64,000 nucleotides of DNA from Zunongwangia sp. ESRF-bin46 (GTDB lineage Bacteria; Bacteroidota; Bacteroidia; Flavobacteriales; Flavobacteriaceae). Both the position numbers and the translations under genes were made by a program. Positions 9,282-17,303 of the stretch are shown piece after piece. The notes beneath the pieces are model-generated. The model had not been told where the DNA came from and ran no database searches. It saw only the letters and a list, made by a program, of their open reading frames with translations. The stretch is taken from contig NTLF01000014.1 of the NCBI GenBank assembly GCA_002631855.1, positions 233,951 through 297,950 on the forward strand. The letters are read 5' to 3'. The stretch's first letter is position 1. Each line of letters starts with the position of its first letter.

Positions 9282-10694
9282 ATGAGAAACATTTACTTCC
9301 TTTTACTATCAATATTCAGCACCATTGCTGTAGCGCAAACGCCATGTGAGAATGGAACGGCTTCAGGCTTTCCTTGTGAGAACTTTGACCTTCTATCTCA
9401 AATAACCCTAAATGAAATGAATGCAACAAAAGGAAATGACTCTTGGGGCTGGACAGACCCACAAGATAGTAAGGAATATGCGTTGGTGGGTTTAAATAAT
9501 GGGACTGCTTTTATTGACATATCTGACCCCATTAATCCTGTTTACTTAGGCAAACTACCAACACATACCGACTCAAGTACCTGGAGAGATATAAAAGTGT
9601 ACAATAATTATGCGTTTATTGTAAGTGAAGCTTCTGGGCATGGCATGCAGGTTTTCGATTTAACCCGATTGCGAAACGTAACTAATCCCCCTGAAACGTT
9701 TACAGAAGATACCCATTATGATGGTTTTGGTAATGCTCATAATATTGTCATTAACGAAGATACTGGGTATGCTTATGCTGTAGGCACAAGTACTTTTAAC
9801 GGTGGCCCTCATTTTATAAACATTCAAGACCCTTTAAATCCAGTTGGAGAAGGAGGCTATTCTATGGACAGTTACAGCCACGATGCCCAAGTCGTAACAT
9901 ATACAGGCCCAGATACAGATTACGCAGGAAAAGAAATATTAATAGGCAGTAATGTAGACGAAGTAGTCATAGTTGATATTACAAATAAAGGTAATCCGCA
10001 AGGTATTGCTACAATAAGTTATGACAATGTAGGATATACACACCAAGGATGGTTTACAGAAGATCAAAAATATTTTTTGTTAGGAGACGAAACCGATGAA
10101 CTTGGTTTTGGTTTTAATACAAGAACCGTAATTTTTGACTTTACAGATTTGGACAATCCTCAATTTCATACTGAGTTTTTTGGGCCAACTTCAGCAACAG
10201 ATCATAACGGATATGTTTTAGGGGACAAATACTATTTTGCAAATTATGCCGCTGGACTAAATGTTTTAGATATCAGCGATATTGAAAACGCTAATATTTC
10301 ACAATACGGCTATTTTGATACGTTCCCAAGCGATGACAGTGCCGGTTTTAGCGGTAGTTGGAATGTGTACCCATTTTTTGAAAGTAGAAATATCATTATA
10401 AGTGGTGAAGGTGGTTTCACCTTAGTAAAAGATAGCAATCCACTTAATATCGACGAATTGGCCCCTAACGATTTTGCATTATTCCCTAATCCGGCAAAAA
10501 AGAACATAACAATCGCCTCGCCTTCATCCCCTTTGAACCAAGTTGAAATATACTCTGTTTTAGGCAAACGTATTTTACAGTTTGACCTCCCAAATATCAA
10601 TACTGAAGAAAAGATCAACATCACATCTTTGCAGGCTGGAGTATATCTAGTTAAAATTAACAACCTAACTACTAAAAGATTAATAGTAAATTAA
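9282..10694 (+). CDS. choice-of-anchor B (LVIVD-repeat) protein with T9SS sorting domain
   Basis: A 470-residue secreted paralogue of the preceding gene. The signal peptide ends at about AVAQ. The propeller domain (residues 20-385) is very similar to its neighbour, with long identical stretches such as NYAF.VSEASGHGMQVFDL, and at DNA level some 60-base segments differ at only a few positions. It lacks the Ig/HYR-like module and passes straight into a T9SS type A sorting domain (ALFPNPAKKNITI ... ITSLQAGVYLVKI). The pair is a tandem duplication. The next gene starts 5 bases after the stop codon, so it is probably co-transcribed with the lipoprotein, mbnP-like and mbnH-like genes. Confidence 0.85.
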   Translation: MRNIYFLLLSIFSTIAVAQTPCENGTASGFPCENFDLLSQITLNEMNATKGNDSWGWTDPQDSKEYALVGLNNGTAFIDISDPINPVYLGKLPTHTDSSTWRDIKVYNNYAFIVSEASGHGMQVFDLTRLRNVTNPPETFTEDTHYDGFGNAHNIVINEDTGYAYAVGTSTFNGGPHFINIQDPLNPVGEGGYSMDSYSHDAQVVTYTGPDTDYAGKEILIGSNVDEVVIVDITNKGNPQGIATISYDNVGYTHQGWFTEDQKYFLLGDETDELGFGFNTRTVIFDFTDLDNPQFHTEFFGPTSATDHNGYVLGDKYYFANYAAGLNVLDISDIENANISQYGYFDTFPSDDSAGFSGSWNVYPFFESRNIIISGEGGFTLVKDSNPLNIDELAPNDFALFPNPAKKNITIASPSSPLNQVEIYSVLGKRILQFDLPNINTEEKINITSLQAGVYLVKINNLTTKRLIVN

Positions 10695-10698
10695 GAAA

Positions 10699-12078
10699 AT
10701 GAAGCTTTACACTATAACCTACAAAACACTTTTGGTATTTTTTCTAATTGGCTTTTTTTCATGTAAAAAAGAAGACTCGCCTATAGATGATGCTGAAGAA
10801 GAAACAGAATTTCAAGGTGAAATAGAGTATGTTAAAACCTATGGCGGTAGTGACCTTGATAAAGCCGTAAGCATCGTCTTGGCCGATGATGGAAACTATG
10901 TTATTCTAGGCTCTACAAAAAGTACAGATGGCGATATTATAGACAAATCCAGCTCAGATGAGGATTTTTGGCTTTTAAAAGTTAAACCCAATGGAGATAT
11001 TCTTTGGAGTAAAACCTATGGTGGCCCAGAAGATGATACTGCTTCTAGCCTTGAAAAAACAAATGACGGAGGCTATATAGCATCTGGATATAGTAGAGGT
11101 GCCGGTGGTGATGTTGGTAATAACGAAGGGTTTCATGACTTTTGGGTGGTGAAATTTTCAGCTTCAGGCGACTTACAGTGGGAGAAAAGCTTCGGGTTTC
11201 CAGGAAGCGACAAAGCCTATAAGGCCAGACAAACTCAAGATGGTGGCTATATCGTTTCAGGGGTTTTAGATGTTACTGCTAGCGAAGGAGAAGGAGGATT
11301 ACGCTTAAATAGCACTGATCAGGATGCGAATAGGTCCATTCAACATGCAGGTGGTGATTATTGGGTAATAAAACTTTCTGCAACGGGACAGATGCAATGG
11401 AGAAACTATTTTGGGGGTGCTTTTACCGATACTGCCTATGATGTTTTACAAACAAGTAATGGTGAGTATTTAGTAATAGGAACATCAGATAGTGATGATG
11501 TAGACATTTCAGGAAATATTGGTACTTATGATTTTTGGGTTGTAAAAGTATCCGTAAATGGAGAAATTTTATGGGAAAAAAATTATGGCGGAACCCAAAT
11601 TGAAAATGTTTATGCCGCGTCTAAAACAACAGATGGTAACTTTCTTTTATTTGGCGATACTCGAAGTGACGATGTAGACGTAACAAGCGATTTTGGAAAA
11701 GCGGATATATGGGGCATTAAAATAAACGAGCAAGGAGCTTTACTATCGCAACAATCCTACGGAGGAAGCGAATTTGAAACCGCTAAACACATCACTAACC
11801 TCTCAAATGGAAATTACCTCATTACAGGTAATACAAGAAGTATAGATGGTGACTTTACAAACAACAATGGTCAAAACGATGCTTTAGTTATGCTCATAGA
11901 CAATAAGGAAAGCCTTCAATTTCAAGCAACAATTGGTGGTTCAAATTTCGACTTCGCCCGAGACGCAATTGAAGCAGAAGACAATACCTTTGTAATCGCT
12001 GGAAGCACACAAAGTAGTGATAAAGATATTCCGCAAAACCGTGGCATAGAAGACCTATTACTATTTAAATTAAAATAA
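10699..12078 (+). CDS. lipoprotein with seven WxKTYGG-type repeats, predicted beta-propeller
   Basis: A 459-residue lipoprotein with the lipobox ending at C22 (LIGFFSCKKED). I count seven repeats of about 55-60 residues, each starting around (W/Y)xKxYGG and containing 'DGGYI..G' and 'DFWVVK': YVKTYGG, WSKTYGG, WEKSFGF, WRNYFGG, WEKNYGG, SQQSYGG, FQATIGG. Seven such units suggest a seven-bladed propeller. The acidic stretch right after the Cys (KKED, then DDAEEE) resembles the surface-export signal of Bacteroidota lipoproteins, so exposure on the cell surface is inferred. It sits in a tight run between the LVIVD proteins and the MbnP-like gene. No enzymatic motif is visible. Confidence 0.75.
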   Translation: MKLYTITYKTLLVFFLIGFFSCKKEDSPIDDAEEETEFQGEIEYVKTYGGSDLDKAVSIVLADDGNYVILGSTKSTDGDIIDKSSSDEDFWLLKVKPNGDILWSKTYGGPEDDTASSLEKTNDGGYIASGYSRGAGGDVGNNEGFHDFWVVKFSASGDLQWEKSFGFPGSDKAYKARQTQDGGYIVSGVLDVTASEGEGGLRLNSTDQDANRSIQHAGGDYWVIKLSATGQMQWRNYFGGAFTDTAYDVLQTSNGEYLVIGTSDSDDVDISGNIGTYDFWVVKVSVNGEILWEKNYGGTQIENVYAASKTTDGNFLLFGDTRSDDVDVTSDFGKADIWGIKINEQGALLSQQSYGGSEFETAKHITNLSNGNYLITGNTRSIDGDFTNNNGQNDALVMLIDNKESLQFQATIGGSNFDFARDAIEAEDNTFVIAGSTQSSDKDIPQNRGIEDLLLFKLK

Positions 12079-12095
12079 CCCTTAATCAAATTAAA

Positions 12096-12869
12096 ATGAA
12101 AAAGATTGTATTATTATTTGCAATTACAGCAACACTTTTTGCCTGCAAAGATGTAGATGAGGACGAAGTTGTAACTACAAACTACAATATGACGTTCAAT
12201 TTTACTCAAAATTGGGACGGTGAAGAGATCACAAATCCAGACTATCAAACAACCGTATACACAAATGCAAATGGTGAAGAACTAACTATTTCAAAATTAG
12301 ATTATTTAATTTCTAATATTACTTTCACTGATGAAGATGGAGAAAAAACGGTTATTGAAGGATACAACATTATGAATGCTAGAGATGGTGTAAACACACA
12401 GTATAGCCCTAGCAGAAAAATTCCAGAAGGCGAATATACCGTAAGCTTTACTTTTGGTTTTGACGACGAGGATAATATTGATGGTGCTTACCCAGAATTA
12501 AACTCAAACCCTTGGAGTTGGGGTGTGCCCGAAATGTTAGGCGGAGGTTACCACTTTATGCGTTTAGAAGGAATGTTTGCAGACAATACTGGCACACAGA
12601 CTCCATACCTATATCACGCCATTAGAGCTGCGACAGTAATTGGAGAAAACCCAGAAACCGAAGACACTTCATTTGAAACAGAATTAGGAACCGTTACAAT
12701 TAGTCAAGACACTACCATAGAAATTAAAATGAATGTTGCTGAATGGTTCAAAAACCCAAATGAATGGGATTTAAAAGAATTAAACAGTAACCTAATGATG
12801 AATGCTGAAGCACAAAGAATGATTTCTGCTAACGGAAAAAGTGTTTTCAGTTTAGGAACCGTAGAATAA
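12096..12869 (+). CDS. mbnP: MbnP-like copper-binding family lipoprotein
   Basis: A 257-residue lipoprotein (lipobox ATLFAC, C17) that resembles the MbnP family. The family signature 'LDYLISNI' is present at residues 68-75 (ISKLDYLISNITF), and the Trp/Gly/Tyr block NPWSWGVP ... GGGYHFMRLEGM (W140, W142, H153) matches the conserved core. In methanotrophs the partner MbnH oxidises a conserved Trp of MbnP to kynurenine, and the modified protein binds copper; whether that happens here is inference from the adjacent mbnH-like gene. H153 and H174 are possible metal ligands. The start fits an ATG 17 bases after the preceding gene. The residues after the Cys (KDVDEDE) would suit surface exposure. Confidence 0.75.
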   Translation: MKKIVLLFAITATLFACKDVDEDEVVTTNYNMTFNFTQNWDGEEITNPDYQTTVYTNANGEELTISKLDYLISNITFTDEDGEKTVIEGYNIMNARDGVNTQYSPSRKIPEGEYTVSFTFGFDDEDNIDGAYPELNSNPWSWGVPEMLGGGYHFMRLEGMFADNTGTQTPYLYHAIRAATVIGENPETEDTSFETELGTVTISQDTTIEIKMNVAEWFKNPNEWDLKELNSNLMMNAEAQRMISANGKSVFSLGTVE

Positions 12870-12881
12870 CAAATACTCGAG

Positions 12882-13976
12882 GTGATTTTTTTCAGAAAAA
12901 CATATATAATTTTTTATGTAGCATTTAGTTGTTTTTTAATAACCTCATGTGCTAAAGATGGAGAAGATACTCCTAAAGACGAAGGGTACGAACCCACCCC
13001 CTTATCTTTAGAAATACCACCTATTTTTCAAGAAAGAATATCTCCTCCTGTTATACCTCAAGACAATCCTCAAACAGCAGAAGGTGTTGCGTTAGGAAAA
13101 AAACTTTTTTTCGATCCTATTCTTTCGGGAGATAACACCTTAGCATGTGCAGGTTGCCACGCCCCAGCTGAAGGTTTTTCAGATTCGAGACAGTTTAGCC
13201 CTGGTATAGACGGAATTGAAGGGAATAGAAACTCTATGCCTCTATTTAATCTTGCTTGGAATTACCAAGAAAACTTTTTTTGGGATGGTCGTGCCTCTTC
13301 TTTAGAAAATCAAGCATTGCAACCCGTTGTAGATCCTGTTGAAATGCACAATACTTGGCCAAATGCTGTTTCGAGTTTGCAAGCAACATCAGACTATCCA
13401 GAGCTTTTTTCCAAGGCTTTTGGTACATCAAACATAGATTCTACATTAGTTTCTAAAGCAATCGCTCAGTTTATACGTACACTAATCTCAAGCAACTCAA
13501 GGTTCGATCAATATTTACGGGGAGAAATAGAGCTAACCGAATCTGAAAGAAATGGACTTCAAGTTTTTGAAGATGAAAACAGAGGTGATTGTTTTCATTG
13601 TCATGGAGACCCTAACAATCCTCTTTGGACAGACAATGATTTTCATAATAATGGCCTAGATAAAGTTTTTGAAGATTTAGGTCGCGGAGGTGTAACAGGC
13701 GACCCAAGGGAATTTGGAGAATTTAAAACACCTTCTTTACGTAATTTAGCCTATACCGCACCTTATATGCACGATGGGCGGTTTGAAACGCTAGAAGAAG
13801 TGATTGACCATTACAGTGAAGGTTTGGTGTATTCTGAAACTATAGACCCTTTAATGAAAACTGTCGGTGAAGGTGGGGTTCAACTTACTGAAAAGGATAA
13901 GCAAGATCTCAAAGCTTTTTTACTTTCTTTATCTGATGAAAGTTTTATAAATGACCCAGACTTTCAAAAACCTTAG
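12882..13976 (+). CDS. mbnH: MbnH-like di-heme cytochrome c peroxidase (MauG family)
   Basis: A 364-residue di-heme protein of the bacterial cytochrome c peroxidase/MauG/MbnH superfamily. Two heme-binding motifs are visible, CAGCH (C89-C92-H93) and CFHCH (C237-C240-H241), plus the late YMHDGR element around residue 296 that contributes distal heme chemistry in the family. It begins with a GTG codon at 12882 and a lipoprotein signal (FLITSC, C23), so it is probably membrane-anchored in the periplasm or on the surface. Its position 12 bases after the mbnP-like gene supports the MbnH assignment over a plain H2O2-scavenging peroxidase: MbnH uses high-valent heme to modify a Trp of MbnP. No alternative ATG that keeps the signal sequence is available. 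Confidence 0.8.
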   Translation: MIFFRKTYIIFYVAFSCFLITSCAKDGEDTPKDEGYEPTPLSLEIPPIFQERISPPVIPQDNPQTAEGVALGKKLFFDPILSGDNTLACAGCHAPAEGFSDSRQFSPGIDGIEGNRNSMPLFNLAWNYQENFFWDGRASSLENQALQPVVDPVEMHNTWPNAVSSLQATSDYPELFSKAFGTSNIDSTLVSKAIAQFIRTLISSNSRFDQYLRGEIELTESERNGLQVFEDENRGDCFHCHGDPNNPLWTDNDFHNNGLDKVFEDLGRGGVTGDPREFGEFKTPSLRNLAYTAPYMHDGRFETLEEVIDHYSEGLVYSETIDPLMKTVGEGGVQLTEKDKQDLKAFLLSLSDESFINDPDFQKP

Positions 13977-14109
13977 ATTTTTCTTTAAAAAGCCTATATA
14001 TCCTACTCAATTTTAAGTCTTTACAGGCTATTTTGTTAATTATTATTTAAAACTATAACGCCATAAGTTTAAATTGACACCTAACTATGGCTACCATCTG
14101 TATTTACCG

Positions 14110-14117
14110 TATATTTG
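14110..14117 (+). promoter_or_regulatory. -7 box upstream of the suf operon
   Basis: TATATTTG matches the Bacteroidota -7 consensus and sits 26 bases before the sufA ATG. I see no TTG at the normal -33 spacing, so an activator may be needed. Confidence 0.5.
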
Positions 14118-14143
14118 CAGTCTAATAAGAACAAATTTATCTT

Positions 14144-14473
14144 ATGCTAAAAGTTAGTGAAAATGCAAAATCGAAGTTGGAACAATTGATGTCTGAAGAA
14201 GGCTTCAATATAGCAAACGATTTTGTGAGAGTAGGTGTAAAAAGCGGAGGTTGCTCCGGCTTGTCCTACGACCTTAAGTTTGATAACAAAATAGGGGAAA
14301 ACGATAAGCTTTTTGAAGATGAGTCGGTTAAGATTGCTATCGATAAAAAGAGTTTTCTCTATTTAGTAGGAACCACTTTAGAATATAGCGGTGGATTAAA
14401 CGGCAAAGGGTTTGTTTTCAATAACCCTAATGCAAACCGCACCTGTGGTTGTGGCGAAAGTTTTTCGCTTTAA
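14144..14473 (+). CDS. sufA: HesB/IscA-family A-type Fe-S carrier protein
   Basis: A 109-residue A-type carrier that accepts Fe-S clusters from the SufBCD scaffold and hands them to target proteins. The three conserved cysteines are present: C37 in SGGCSGLSY and C101/C103 in the C-terminal CGCGESF. The length is typical. It opens the suf operon, 82 bases before sufB, with a -7-like box upstream. Confidence 0.9.
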   Translation: MLKVSENAKSKLEQLMSEEGFNIANDFVRVGVKSGGCSGLSYDLKFDNKIGENDKLFEDESVKIAIDKKSFLYLVGTTLEYSGGLNGKGFVFNNPNANRTCGCGESFSL

Positions 14474-14555
14474 TTATAATTATTTACAAAAAAAATCTTG
14501 CTTCGTTTTATTTCTGAAATAAATAAAGCGGAAAAAGAAAAAAATAAAAGCTACA

Positions 14556-16004
14556 ATGGCTAAGTTTACTGAAGACGATTTAAAAAAAGAACTCGAAACA
14601 AAAGAGTACGAATATGGATTTTATACCGATATAGAATCTGATACGTTCCCTGTTGGTTTAAATGAAGATATAGTTCGTGCCATTTCAAAGAAAAAAGAAG
14701 AGCCCGAATGGATGACCGAATGGCGTTTAGAATCTTTTCGGTACTGGAAAGAAATGATAGAGCCAGAATGGGCAAATGTACATTACGAAAAACCAGATTT
14801 TCAAAATATATCATATTACTCGGCTCCTAACAAAAAACCGAAATACGACAGCCTTGACGAAGTAGATCCAGAACTATTGGAAACTTTTAATAAGCTAGGC
14901 ATTTCATTGGATGAACAAAAAAAATTGGCAGGAGTTGCTGTAGATATTGTAATGGACTCTGTTTCTGTTACCACAACATTTAAAGATACTTTGGCCAAAA
15001 AAGGGATTATATTCTGCTCCATTTCTGAGGCGATTAAAGAGCACCCAGAACTTGTGAAAAAATACATTGGTTCGGTTGTTCCGCAGAAAGACAACTTTTA
15101 CGCAGCCTTAAACAGTGCTGTATTTAGTGATGGATCGTTCTGTTACATTCCTAAAGGTGTTCGGTGCCCAATGGAACTTTCAACCTATTTCCGGATCAAT
15201 CAAGCAGGAACAGGACAGTTTGAGCGCACACTGGTTATTGCCGATGAAGATAGCTATGTAAGTTATTTAGAAGGGTGTACCGCCCCAATGCGTGACGAAA
15301 ACCAATTGCACGCTGCTGTTGTAGAACTTGTCGCTTTAGACGGTGCGGAGATAAAATATTCCACAGTTCAAAACTGGTTTCCTGGAAGTAAAGACGGAAA
15401 AGGCGGAGTTTTCAACTTTGTGACTAAAAGAGGGCTTTGCGAAAAGAATGCAAAAATTTCTTGGACACAAGTTGAAACCGGAAGTGCCGTTACGTGGAAG
15501 TACCCAAGTTGCATATTGAAAGGCGATAATTCTATTGGAGAGTTTTATTCCATTGCGGTTACCAATAACTTTCAGCAAGCAGATACTGGTACCAAAATGA
15601 TCCATTTAGGTAAGAACACCAAGAGTACTATTATCTCAAAAGGTATTTCTGCTGGAAAATCTCAGAATAGTTATCGTGGATTGGTACAGATAAATAGCCG
15701 TGCTGAAAATGCCCGTAATTTTTCACAATGTGATTCACTGTTAATGGGCAATGAATGTGGGGCGCACACCTTCCCTTACATTGAAGCAAAAAATAAGACG
15801 GCACAAGTAGAGCATGAAGCCACAACTAGTAAAATTGGGGAAGACCAAATATTTTACTGTAATCAACGTGGTATCGATACCGAAAAAGCTATTGCTTTAA
15901 TTGTAAATGGGTTTAGTAAAGAAGTATTGAATAAGCTTCCTATGGAGTTTGCTGTAGAAGCACAAAAGCTATTGGAGATTTCATTAGAAGGATCCGTAGG
16001 ATAA
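14556..16004 (+). CDS. sufB: Fe-S cluster assembly scaffold SufB
   Basis: A 482-residue scaffold subunit of the SufBC2D complex, on which Fe-S clusters are built. The protein has the SufB/D beta-helix core, with motifs such as [53 protein letters not shown] and a C-terminal block [18 protein letters not shown] with '[15 protein letters not shown]'. The C-terminal Cys region ([21 protein letters not shown] when read in two parts) corresponds to the family's cluster-binding and transfer cysteines. The length is normal for the family. It lies second in the operon and is followed unusually by a small lipoprotein gene instead of directly by sufC. Confidence 0.96.
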   Translation: MAKFTEDDLKKELETKEYEYGFYTDIESDTFPVGLNEDIVRAISKKKEEPEWMTEWRLESFRYWKEMIEPEWANVHYEKPDFQNISYYSAPNKKPKYDSLDEVDPELLETFNKLGISLDEQKKLAGVAVDIVMDSVSVTTTFKDTLAKKGIIFCSISEAIKEHPELVKKYIGSVVPQKDNFYAALNSAVFSDGSFCYIPKGVRCPMELSTYFRINQAGTGQFERTLVIADEDSYVSYLEGCTAPMRDENQLHAAVVELVALDGAEIKYSTVQNWFPGSKDGKGGVFNFVTKRGLCEKNAKISWTQVETGSAVTWKYPSCILKGDNSIGEFYSIAVTNNFQQADTGTKMIHLGKNTKSTIISKGISAGKSQNSYRGLVQINSRAENARNFSQCDSLLMGNECGAHTFPYIEAKNKTAQVEHEATTSKIGEDQIFYCNQRGIDTEKAIALIVNGFSKEVLNKLPMEFAVEAQKLLEISLEGSVG

Positions 16005-16043
16005 TTTTTCTGAAATAATAAAAACCTAAATATAAATAGTAAA

Positions 16044-16457
16044 ATGAAAAAAACACTTTTGCTGCTATTAATTATAGCCTCAGTAGTTTCCTGTAATAAC
16101 ACAAAAAAAGAGACTGAAAAGGAAACAGAAGGAAAAACAGCTGCCACAGCTGATATGAACGTGAAAACCTTTAGAGGGGAATTTATTTACACGGACGATG
16201 CTGCGGTTTTAAAAGGAAACAATTTTATCTACGGTGTTACCATAGATGATAAAAGCCAAGAGTTGGCCGATAAGGTTTCAAAAGTGGAAAAAGATGATTA
16301 CGATATGGTTCCGGTAATTGTAACTGGCGTTGTTAAACCCAACCCAAAAGCCGAAACCGAAGAAGTTTGGGAAGAGATTCTTACCATTAAAGATATTTTA
16401 CATGTTAGCGACAAACCCGCTAAAACTGATATAAAAATTGAAGAAAAGAAAAGTTAA
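16044..16457 (+). CDS. small lipoprotein between sufB and sufC, NlpE C-terminal (OB-fold)-like
   Basis: A 137-residue lipoprotein with a short signal and lipobox (IIASVVSC, C17), then a low-complexity Lys/Glu linker to about residue 40. The remainder (FRGEFIYTDDAAVL ... FIYGVTIDD ... MVPVIVTGVVKPNP ... ILTIKDILHV) has the strand pattern of an OB-fold and resembles the C-terminal domain of the envelope stress lipoprotein NlpE. This is a by-eye judgement. It starts 39 bases after sufB and stops 2 bases before the sufC ATG, so it is certainly within the suf transcription unit. A role in Fe-S assembly is not known for this family; the link could be oxidative or metal stress signalling at the envelope. 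Confidence 0.65.
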   Translation: MKKTLLLLLIIASVVSCNNTKKETEKETEGKTAATADMNVKTFRGEFIYTDDAAVLKGNNFIYGVTIDDKSQELADKVSKVEKDDYDMVPVIVTGVVKPNPKAETEEVWEEILTIKDILHVSDKPAKTDIKIEEKKS

Positions 16458-16459
16458 TT

Positions 16460-17209
16460 ATGCTACATATTAAAGATCTGCACGCAAGTGTAGAAGGAAA
16501 AGATATATTAAAAGGTGTTGACATTGACGTTAATGCTGGTGAAGTCCACGCTATTATGGGGCCTAACGGTTCTGGTAAAAGTACGTTGGCTTCTGTTATT
16601 GCAGGAAAAGAAGAGTTTGAACTTCAAAAAGGTGAAATAAATTTTGAAGGTGAAGATATTACTGAATTAGATCCTGAAGAGCGCGCTCATAAAGGATTGT
16701 TTTTATCTTTTCAATACCCTATTGAAATTCCCGGTGTAACCGTAACAAACTTTATTAAGACGGCAATTAACGAAACCCGAAAAGCAAAAGGGCTAGACGA
16801 TATGCCAGCTAGCGAAATGCTTAAGAAAATTAAGGAAAAAGCAGATATGCTTGAAATAGACCGCAAGTTTTTATCCCGTTCCTTAAACGAAGGGTTTTCC
16901 GGTGGTGAGAAAAAACGTAACGAAATATTCCAATTGGCCATGATGGAACCAAAATTAGCCATCTTGGACGAAACGGATTCTGGCTTGGACATCGATGCTT
17001 TAAAAGTTGTTGCCAATGGCGTAAACAAGTTAAAAAGCAAAGACAATGCTGTAATTGTAATTACACACTACCAGCGATTGCTAGATTATATTATCCCAGA
17101 TTACGTTCACGTATTAATGGGAGGAAAAATCGTAAAATCTGGCGGTAAAGAGTTGGCACACGAGCTTGAAGAAAGAGGATACGACTGGATTAAAGAAGAA
17201 TTAGTTTAA
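16460..17209 (+). CDS. sufC: Fe-S cluster assembly ATPase SufC
   Basis: A 249-residue ABC-type ATPase that drives structural changes in SufBCD during cluster assembly; it works in the cytoplasm and not in transport. The Walker A motif GPNGSGKST lies at about residues 32-40, the signature is FSGGEKKRNEI near 145, and the Walker B LAILDETDSGLDID near 165 carries the SufC-type 'ETDSGLD' sequence, followed by the ITHYQR switch histidine. The length is standard. A hairpin lies between it and sufD. Confidence 0.97.
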   Translation: MLHIKDLHASVEGKDILKGVDIDVNAGEVHAIMGPNGSGKSTLASVIAGKEEFELQKGEINFEGEDITELDPEERAHKGLFLSFQYPIEIPGVTVTNFIKTAINETRKAKGLDDMPASEMLKKIKEKADMLEIDRKFLSRSLNEGFSGGEKKRNEIFQLAMMEPKLAILDETDSGLDIDALKVVANGVNKLKSKDNAVIVITHYQRLLDYIIPDYVHVLMGGKIVKSGGKELAHELEERGYDWIKEELV

Positions 17210-17235
17210 ATAATTCAAAAAATAAGTTCGAAACG

Positions 17236-17263
17236 CAAGACAGTTTTTACATTACTTGTCTTG
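17236..17263 (+). other. inverted repeat between sufC and sufD
   Basis: The arms caagaca (17236-17242) and tgtcttg (17257-17263) pair perfectly over seven bases around a 14-base A/T-rich loop, inside the only sizeable gap (94 bases) of the suf operon. No clean T run follows, so it is not a convincing terminator. It may stabilise or process the mRNA. Confidence 0.35.
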
Positions 17264-17303
17264 AATATTAGAAATTAAATTTTTGAATTCTGAATTAAAA
17301 AAA

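Noticed and set aside
7242..10694. Direct DNA repeats as an insertion sequence or CRISPR-like array
   Set aside because: The similarity is between two full-length paralogous genes, with no terminal inverted repeats or spacers.
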